Assembly: GCA_016938535.1 (NCBI GenBank)
Contig: JAFGUL010000080.1
Span: 1 to 21,971 of the forward strand
Direction: 5' to 3'
DNA length: 21,971 bases
DNA from: Candidatus Delongbacteria bacterium
Lineage (GTDB): Bacteria > Delongbacteria > UBA4055
The notes below the pieces were generated by a model, which worked only from the letters and a program-made list of their open reading frames with translations, did not search any database and was not told the DNA's origin. This document shows, one piece after another, positions 16,452 through 21,971 of the stretch (the stretch's first letter is position 1; every line of letters begins with the position of its first letter). A program made the translations under genes and the position numbers.

Positions 16452-17007
16452 ATTCCTCTTTGAAATTTTCTACTGTATATAATTCGATCTTCGGGTGATC
16501 ATTTAAAATACAATCCGGATCCAGTCCGGCTTTGTAGCATAGATGTGAGAAGAACTCTTCGTGAGAATTCAGCTGCTCCCACACCTGAGGAAGGAAAGTT
16601 GCGGAGTAAAAAGAATGACTGAGATAGACTCCGTGCCTGTGCGGTATGACCTTTTTCTTTAGATCCTGAAAACCGGAATAACTGATCTCCTGCCTTGGAG
16701 TAAGAACGGATATTTCTATGATAACCGAGTCCGCTTCTTCTGCTGATAATGGAGGGAACCTCGGATCCCTGAAAGCGGCATTTTCGGAATTACCGATAAC
16801 ATCTTCGTAGAGCGGCTTGTGAGCCTCAAGTGATCCTATGCATCCTCTCAGTTCTCCGCTTTCTGTAAGTGTAACGAAACACGCACCCTGACTTTTAGCC
16901 TCTTCAGGAACATCTTTTACCGAAATGGCCGTTCTTGTATGACCAAGTTTCGAAAGTATAGTGTACCTGGAAAGTTCAAGAAGATATTTTTTAGTTTCTT
17001 CCTTCAT
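16450..17007 (-). CDS. AMMECR1-domain protein
   Basis: A 185-residue cytoplasmic protein covering the whole AMMECR1 fold. Diagnostic segments are the invariant LRGCIGS with C56, AAFRDPRFPPLS around residues 77-88, and a central ISVLTPRQEI. These proteins are widespread but their biochemical role is unclear. In many bacteria they occur with a Memo-like protein and a radical SAM enzyme, the 'AmmeMemoRadiSam' set. Neither partner is in this window. It starts 4 bases after ctpA and is the last gene of its operon before the terminator. Confidence 0.92.
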   Translation of the reverse strand: MKEETKKYLLELSRYTILSKLGHTRTAISVKDVPEEAKSQGACFVTLTESGELRGCIGSLEAHKPLYEDVIGNSENAAFRDPRFPPLSAEEADSVIIEISVLTPRQEISYSGFQDLKKKVIPHRHGVYLSHSFYSATFLPQVWEQLNSHEEFFSHLCYKAGLDPDCILNDHPKIELYTVENFKEE

Positions 17008-17011
17008 ATTT

Positions 17012-18640
17012 TCAGTATCCTAGAACGGAATTATATGTATCGATATTCTTAAGAACAGAAACCGCTTTTTGAAGCTGAGGATCGCTAGTGTTCATTATCC
17101 TGTATTTTTCTCGGTTACCGTTTGTGTAAACACCGAATTCAATAAGCAGGTTATGCTTTATATCCTCTATATTATCGTCAAAATTATTCGAGCTCATTTC
17201 ATGTATATGCGCCTTTATATCCATGATCTTGGAAACAGATAGTTCATCATAGCCGAGTTCTCCGGAGATTTTAAGAAGTGAGTCAACCAGCATTTCACCC
17301 GGGTCAGTGTAGAGTGATTTGCTGTCTGACAAGAATTCTCTGAAATCTGAAATTATATCATCATTCATTGCGCCATCGTACTCATAGTTCCCGTTCCTGT
17401 TGTAAAATTCATAGACGAAATCGCTGAAAAAATTATTCATTCTCAAGTAAGAAATGTACCCCTTATTCTTAGCTGGTTCGACTGGAATATCTGGCAATAT
17501 TCCGATACCCGAAGGAAGCGGTCTTCCGTTGACGAGTGAATTATAAAAGACAGTGTCGGACCCGTTCTTTTTCCGGTCGCCGAAAATATCATCCTTCTGA
17601 ATAAGCCTGCCTGTCGGTGTATAATATTTTCTTATGGTCATTTTCAGGTTCTTCTTCTGATAATATCCGACATCGAAAAGCTGCTGGACAAGGCCTTTCC
17701 CGAACGATCCCTCCCCTACGATCACTGCCCTGTCGTGATCCTGAAGCGCACCGGCGAAAATTTCAGACGCAGAAGCGCTCGAGCCGTTTATCATTACTAC
17801 TACAGGTATCTCTGTATCGGCCGGTTCGAGATAAGTGTTGTACATGATCTCGCTTTCGGCGTCTCTGGACCTTGTAGATACGACCGGCTTTCCTTTCGGA
17901 AGAAATGCCCCTGAAAGTTTTACTGCAGTTTCAAGCAGTCCTCCGGGATTATATCTAAGGTCTATTATCAGTGAAGTCGCGCCTTTCGATATCAGTTTCT
18001 CGAACTCACTCATAAAATCATAATACAGCGTGCCGGAGAACTCATTGATCTTAATATAACCTATATTTTCGTCTATAATTTCAGAATAAGGAATGTTGGC
18101 TATCTCGATACTTGCTCTTGTAAGATTGAAATCAAGAATTTTATCACTTCCCGATCTCTTTACTTTCAGCTTAAGACGGGTGCCGGGTTCACCTTTAAGA
18201 TATTTTGACGCGTCCTTTACCGACATTCCGAAAGTATCCATATCTTCTATGAACATTATCCTGTCACCTGCTCTCAATCCTACTTTTGATGCCGGCGTAT
18301 CGTCCATAGGTGATATCACAGTCAGTCTTTTATCCTGCCCGCTCGTTCCAAGATATATACCTATCCCGCCGTATTTACCCGTTGAGAGTTCGTCATAATG
18401 ATCGATCTCGTTGTCTTTCAGAAGTACCGTGTAAGGGTCGGTCTTTGAGAGCATTGCCCTTATACCTTCGCTCATCAGTTCCTCAATGTTCGCGGTATCC
18501 ACATAATTCTCGTTCAGCGTCAGCATTACATCGAAATACAGTCTGATATTGTCTGAAAGCTCCTGATAATAATCTGATGTTTTTTCAATAGAAAATACCG
18601 ATGATAAAATAATAAATGAACCCAGAATGATATTCTTCAT
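17012..18640 (-). CDS. ctpA: C-terminal processing protease, S41 family
   Basis: A 542-residue secreted serine protease. A signal peptide (residues about 4-17) is followed by a helical N-terminal region, a PDZ domain (about 90-175, with YGGIGIYLG and GLRAGDRIMFIED) and the S41 catalytic core. The Ser-Lys dyad is S290 (SSASASEIF) and K315 (EGSFGKGLVQ), 25 residues apart as in characterised members. Such proteases trim or degrade periplasmic proteins from the C-terminus, including cell-wall hydrolases. About 150 residues after the core form a C-terminal extension with no recognised motif. The start overlaps tmk by 4 bases. The neighbouring TPR gene is notable, since CtpA/Prc enzymes often use TPR lipoprotein adaptors, but that TPR protein has no signal peptide. 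Confidence 0.93.
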   Translation of the reverse strand: MKNIILGSFIILSSVFSIEKTSDYYQELSDNIRLYFDVMLTLNENYVDTANIEELMSEGIRAMLSKTDPYTVLLKDNEIDHYDELSTGKYGGIGIYLGTSGQDKRLTVISPMDDTPASKVGLRAGDRIMFIEDMDTFGMSVKDASKYLKGEPGTRLKLKVKRSGSDKILDFNLTRASIEIANIPYSEIIDENIGYIKINEFSGTLYYDFMSEFEKLISKGATSLIIDLRYNPGGLLETAVKLSGAFLPKGKPVVSTRSRDAESEIMYNTYLEPADTEIPVVVMINGSSASASEIFAGALQDHDRAVIVGEGSFGKGLVQQLFDVGYYQKKNLKMTIRKYYTPTGRLIQKDDIFGDRKKNGSDTVFYNSLVNGRPLPSGIGILPDIPVEPAKNKGYISYLRMNNFFSDFVYEFYNRNGNYEYDGAMNDDIISDFREFLSDSKSLYTDPGEMLVDSLLKISGELGYDELSVSKIMDIKAHIHEMSSNNFDDNIEDIKHNLLIEFGVYTNGNREKYRIMNTSDPQLQKAVSVLKNIDTYNSVLGY

Positions 18641-19260
18641 AACAGATCTCTTTTCCTAAGCACATCCGATATTCTGCCGAAGACCTCTTCCACAGTACCT
18701 GATGCGTCAATTACACTGAACCTTTCCGGATCTCTGCGCGAAATTTCCAGAAAACCTTTCCTTACGCGATCGAAGAAATCTATATCCTCCGACTCCATTC
18801 TGTTTATCTCCTCGCCTCTTGAAGTTACTCTTGACAACGACTTCTCGGTTTCTATGTCCAGAAAAAAAGTGATGTCCGGTATATATTTCCCGTTCTCTGT
18901 CGCGAACAGATTAAGAACCCTTATTGTTTCAAGGTCAAGTCCTCTCCCGTAACCCTGATATGCTGTTGTTGAATCTATGAACCTGTCGAGAATTACGACA
19001 CATCCGTCTTCCAGTAGTCTTGATATATCTTCGCGCACAAGCTGAGCGCGGCTGGCGATATAAAGAAGCATCTCTGTTTCGGGTTTCATTGAATGATTGT
19101 CAAGATCAAGCAGAAGTCCCCTGATCTTTTCAGATACAGTATTCCCTCCGGGTTCTCTTAGTACTTTTACTTTTTTCCCGGAACTTTGAAGTATATTCAA
19201 GGTCTTATCTATCTGCGTCGATTTTCCGCAGCCGTCTAAACCTTCGAACGATATTATCAT
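18637..19260 (-). CDS. tmk: Thymidylate kinase
   Basis: A 207-residue dTMP kinase making dTDP for DNA synthesis. The P-loop is FEGLDGCGKSTQ (G7 to T15), the DRF motif is at residues 92-94 (LDRFIDSTTAYQG), LREPGG follows the first helix, and a LID region SRGEEINRME lies near 146-155. With Gly/Cys rather than Arg in the P-loop and an Arg in the LID, it looks like the E. coli-type (class II) arrangement. The ribosome site is weak. It lies 17 bases after the SPOR gene and overlaps ctpA by 4 bases. Confidence 0.96.
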   Translation of the reverse strand: MIISFEGLDGCGKSTQIDKTLNILQSSGKKVKVLREPGGNTVSEKIRGLLLDLDNHSMKPETEMLLYIASRAQLVREDISRLLEDGCVVILDRFIDSTTAYQGYGRGLDLETIRVLNLFATENGKYIPDITFFLDIETEKSLSRVTSRGEEINRMESEDIDFFDRVRKGFLEISRRDPERFSVIDASGTVEEVFGRISDVLRKRDLL

Positions 19261-19277
19261 ATTGAGTACCGCATGAA

Positions 19278-19790
19278 TTATTGTTTTTTAACAGGCATAA
19301 GAACACTTACCCGGTCGGGAACGATAAGGGTCTCGCTTATTCCTCTCCATCCGAGCGTCTGCTGAAATTGCTCAGCTTCTTCTTTGTTCCTGAATTTTCC
19401 TATTCGAATTTTATAAAAAGGAGGCTCGAAAATGAGAGTCACGTTCTCTTCTCCGAAAGTTGTAATGTATAAAGACTCCCTTCTCTTTGCTTCGTTCAGA
19501 TCTTCAGTTCTGAATATCTGTATTCTGAAACCGTTTATCTCCTGCAGTATGCTGTCAGACCTTGAATGTTCGCTGAAAGTGTACTTTCTGTCGAAAAGTT
19601 CAGGCATATCCGCTTGAGGATCAACTTTAGGTACGCCGGAAAATATCTTTTCATCCCTGTTGTATTCTGAAGCGGTAAATTCAGCCGACATTTCAGATCT
19701 CTGAGCACATTCAGCAACTGCAGCCGAGAGATAAAGGATTATCACGAAAATATATACGGTCATTCTAATAGTATTCATTCTTAAGAACAT
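19278..19790 (-). CDS. Exported single-SPOR-domain protein
   Basis: A 170-residue protein from the chosen start. A hydrophobic signal or anchor (about residues 11-26, TVYIFVIILYLSAAVA) precedes a charged linker and a C-terminal SPOR domain at about 85-160: GFRIQIFRTEDLNEAKRR, then FYKIRIGKFRNKEEAEQF. The start is uncertain. The ATG at 19790 has AGAGGAA 4 bases upstream and overlaps the TPR gene by 26 bases. In-frame ATGs at 19778 and 19763 have poor ribosome sites but also keep the signal sequence. The VAEC segment is not a proper lipobox. Its role is probably peptidoglycan binding, by family. Confidence 0.75.
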   Translation of the reverse strand: MFLRMNTIRMTVYIFVIILYLSAAVAECAQRSEMSAEFTASEYNRDEKIFSGVPKVDPQADMPELFDRKYTFSEHSRSDSILQEINGFRIQIFRTEDLNEAKRRESLYITTFGEENVTLIFEPPFYKIRIGKFRNKEEAEQFQQTLGWRGISETLIVPDRVSVLMPVKKQ

Positions 19791-20961
19791 TGAGTTCCTC
19801 TTTAAGATCAAAATCCAGTTTAAGGATCTCGTCTCTGTATGATTTAAGGTTTTGTAAATACTTTGAGTTCCTCGGTTCCTCATTGACTTTCTTGGAGTAA
19901 TATTGTATTTCCCTTTTCACAGTAGATGCGGCAAATTTGTACCTTGCATGAGCAAAGTCTACCAGGTTGTCATAATTTTCGGGATCCTCGTCAACTATTT
20001 TTGATAGTGATTCCATTTTTTCTTTGTATGATTCTGGCACAAGTACAAGCTCGCTCAGCAGAGCTTCTATCTTAGGATCGTCATCCTTATACTCCAGATT
20101 GAGTTCATTTTTGTTGGCAGATAAGGATGTTTCAGCCCCTTCTTTCTCAACATTCTGATCAGCAGGAACGGCTTCAGCCGGTTTGTTTTCTATATTTTCC
20201 GGAATTTCTTCCTGAGGTTTCTCTTTTCTTTCCTCGACAAAGGCCGTAAAATTCTGCCTTTCTTCAATAAAGCTCTGCGTGAGACCGTCAAGACTTTCTA
20301 TTATATCCTCTGAAAAACTTTTTTCCATATTAAGGACTTCGTCAGAGATATTATGCTTTCTTGCAACATCATCTTTTTCTTCAAATCCGAATTCCGGTAT
20401 CTCGATATCAGCTGATGAATCAAGCTTGTGGAGAACTTCATCGTCCAATATCTCTGTTTTCTGTTCCGTTGCTATTTCAGGCGGAATTAATTCTTCCAGT
20501 TTCACAGGTTCTGAAGCGGTATTGTCTTCTGTCGGAGCTTCTTCACCTTTGAACGAGAAGTCGGTATCACTGATCATAAGTATGTTCTTGGCATCAGGAT
20601 CCATAGGATCAAGCCTGGCAACGGATTTTAGGGCTTCAAGCCTGTCATGAGCATTACCCTTTCTGTCCTCTATATCCGCTATATATTTATAGGCCTTAAC
20701 GCATCCCGGGTCTTTCTTTACCGCGCCTTTAAAAAGCATCTCTGCCTGATCGAATTTGTTCTCATTGAAGAATATTTCCCCGAGTACAAGCTCTCCCGAA
20801 GTGTATTCCGGATAAGAATTAATATTCGCCTTCAGAACTTTCTTAGCTCTGACCGGGTCACCCGACTGAACGAGAATATCAGCATAGAACGCAAAATACT
20901 TTCTGTCCTTCTCGTACAGTTTAACAACTCTGTTCAATGTCTGTTTCAATTCCTTTTCCAT
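19765..20961 (-). CDS. Cytoplasmic TPR-repeat protein with acidic linker
   Basis: A 398-residue protein of unknown function with no signal peptide. Residues 1 to about 135 contain about four tetratricopeptide repeats (for example SGELVLGEIFFNENKFDQAE, then CVKAYKYIADIEDRKGNAHD), a protein-protein interaction scaffold. Residues about 140-300 are acidic, rich in Glu/Pro/Ser and probably disordered. The last about 100 residues are helical (LSELVLVPESYKEKMESLSK and onward) and may form a second TPR-like unit. It lies 18 bases after the Crp-like gene and overlaps the SPOR gene. No catalytic motif is visible. Confidence 0.75.
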   Translation of the reverse strand: MEKELKQTLNRVVKLYEKDRKYFAFYADILVQSGDPVRAKKVLKANINSYPEYTSGELVLGEIFFNENKFDQAEMLFKGAVKKDPGCVKAYKYIADIEDRKGNAHDRLEALKSVARLDPMDPDAKNILMISDTDFSFKGEEAPTEDNTASEPVKLEELIPPEIATEQKTEILDDEVLHKLDSSADIEIPEFGFEEKDDVARKHNISDEVLNMEKSFSEDIIESLDGLTQSFIEERQNFTAFVEERKEKPQEEIPENIENKPAEAVPADQNVEKEGAETSLSANKNELNLEYKDDDPKIEALLSELVLVPESYKEKMESLSKIVDEDPENYDNLVDFAHARYKFAASTVKREIQYYSKKVNEEPRNSKYLQNLKSYRDEILKLDFDLKEELNVLKNEYY

Positions 20962-20979
20962 AACTGCAGTTCCGTTAAA

Positions 20980-21675
20980 TTAGAATTCTTCCGCGATATT
21001 TATCAGTTTGTGCCTGTCTGTAATATTTATGAATCCTTCCTTTTCAGATATTATCTTGGATTTCTTGAACTTGCTCATAACCCTGATGGCCGTTTCGATC
21101 GTTGTACCGGTAAGATTAGCGATCTCCTGCCTTGACAGCTTTATACCAAGCTTGATTCCGGTCTCTGTCTTTTCACCAGTGTTCTTGGCGAACTGGATCA
21201 GATGTCTCGCGATCCTTCTTTCAACTTTTTCAAAAGCCATGTTCTTAAGGCCGATATAAGCTTCCGTAAGGTGGGCGTCGACTACTTCCGCATAAGCTTT
21301 ATACAATTCAGGTTTACGGTTCAGCATTTCGGAAAAATCGGAAGTGTTCATCTTTGCCACAACAGAGTTTTCAAGGGCTTTTGCACTGTAGGAACACTCA
21401 GACCTCCTGTCAAAAAGCAGATTATTGTCTGAGATTATATCGTTGGATGATACTATCCTGAGAATAAAATCCCTTCCTGCAGATGAGTGTGCCAGCATTT
21501 TTACCCTGCCTTCGCAGACAAAATAGATAAAAGAACAGTAATTGCCTTCCTCAAAAACGAACTTGTTCTTTCCGATCTTCTCGATAATGACCTTGTCAAA
21601 TATCTTTTTCATCTCTTCAGCCTTCAGATTTCTTAAGACTGGGAGTTCCTTTATGAATTTTTCTTTATCTTCCAT
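20980..21675 (-). CDS. Crp/Fnr-family transcriptional regulator
   Basis: A 231-residue regulator. Residues about 10-125 form a cyclic-nucleotide-type beta-barrel (FVFEEGNYCSFIYFVCEGRVKML). A long dimerisation helix follows, then an HTH_Crp domain with recognition helix near residues 172-195 (LSRQEIANLTGTTIETAIRV). There is no N-terminal cysteine cluster as in Fnr, and the Arg-Ser cAMP signature of Crp is absent; only two cysteines (YCSFIYFVC) sit in the barrel. The effector cannot be assigned. The ATG starts 1 base after the upstream stop, and a TPR gene follows. It may bind palindromic operators of the TGA-N-TCA type. Confidence 0.92.
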   Translation of the reverse strand: MEDKEKFIKELPVLRNLKAEEMKKIFDKVIIEKIGKNKFVFEEGNYCSFIYFVCEGRVKMLAHSSAGRDFILRIVSSNDIISDNNLLFDRRSECSYSAKALENSVVAKMNTSDFSEMLNRKPELYKAYAEVVDAHLTEAYIGLKNMAFEKVERRIARHLIQFAKNTGEKTETGIKLGIKLSRQEIANLTGTTIETAIRVMSKFKKSKIISEKEGFINITDRHKLINIAEEF

Positions 21676-21676
21676 T

Positions 21677-21971
21677 TTACGGTCCGGTTTTATTCTTCGA
21701 TATTTCTATCTGCTCGTTCTTCAGCAGTGATATTCTATTGAGGATCTCGTTTTGTCTTTCGGCATCTTCCGTGTACTTCAGTTCGTCGTTCAAACTCTTG
21801 ATCCTGCCTGATAATTTCCTCAGCAGAATGATCTTAACGCTGTCATAGCAGGCTGTCATAATTTTATCTTCCGGTTCAGTTCTGCCGGATTTTCCGTCGT
21901 AACCGGAATATGCTGTTTCCTGGCTTAAGACGAAACTTATCATAAAATCCTTGAATTTATCGTCAAAGTCA
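21677..21971 (-). CDS. dnaG: C-terminal fragment, probably DnaG primase
   Basis: The frame is open to the right edge, so at least 97 C-terminal residues of a longer protein are present. The segment reads as a helical bundle ending in LLRKLSGRIKSLNDELKYTE and a last helix NEILNRISLLKNEQIEI. This resembles the helicase-interacting C-terminal domain of DnaG, which ends in a similar pair of charged helices. None of the zinc or TOPRIM motifs are in the window, so the call is tentative. The stop lies 1 base before the Crp-like start. Confidence 0.5.
   Translation of the reverse strand, partial: DFDDKFKDFMISFVLSQETAYSGYDGKSGRTEPEDKIMTACYDSVKIILLRKLSGRIKSLNDELKYTEDAERQNEILNRISLLKNEQIEISKNKTGP

Noticed and set aside
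20279..20650. 123-codon plus-strand serine-rich open frame opposite the TPR gene
   Set aside because: The serine-rich composition is the antisense image of the acidic linker codons, with no initiation signal.

Overview
The window looks like chromosomal, mostly housekeeping DNA from a Gram-negative bacterium of moderate to low G+C content. The Gram-negative reading rests on a SPOR lipoprotein, a full-length DsbD, a small predicted outer-membrane barrel, a secreted MltB-type lytic transglycosylase and a type IV pilus retraction ATPase. Genes are packed with 4-base ATGA overlaps. Promoters fit an ordinary sigma70 pattern (TTGAct, about 17 bases, TATAtT). I cannot name the phylum from this sequence; an FCB-like or uncultivated candidate phylum is plausible but unproven. 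I see no tRNA, rRNA, IS element, CRISPR array or long repeat. No gene-free stretch exceeds 300 bases; the longest are 12946-13116 (two back-to-back promoters), 1204-1362 (a pilT promoter) and 14095-14200 (the dsbD promoter).

Layout. (1) 1-1203, minus strand: pilT followed by the first 21 codons of gcvH, which runs off the left edge. (2) 1363-4141, plus strand: an MltB-like transglycosylase and a radical-SAM aminomutase of the KamA family whose substrate-site residues do not match lysine 2,3-aminomutase. (3) 12945 down to 4145, minus strand: a nine-gene operon behind a near-consensus promoter. Its order is outer-membrane barrel, gpmI, orphan PAS histidine kinase, ribH, map, queH, HTH-fused DNA adenine methyltransferase, nitroreductase and two-domain GNAT acetyltransferase. 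(4) 13117-16396, plus strand: a triple-SPOR lipoprotein, then a dsbD-thioredoxin pair ending in a bidirectional terminator. (5) 21971 down to 16450, minus strand: a probable dnaG 3' end, a Crp/Fnr-family regulator, a TPR protein, a single-SPOR protein, tmk, ctpA and an AMMECR1 protein.

How the genes fit together. Several products act on the envelope: the transglycosylase, the SPOR proteins, CtpA, DsbD/thioredoxin and PilT. The nine-gene operon mixes glycolysis, riboflavin, N-terminal methionine removal and tRNA queuosine with a methyltransferase and a kinase that have no visible partners. No obvious new multi-gene system stands out. The best leads are the altered substrate pocket of the KamA-family enzyme and the orphan HTH-methyltransferase embedded in a housekeeping operon.
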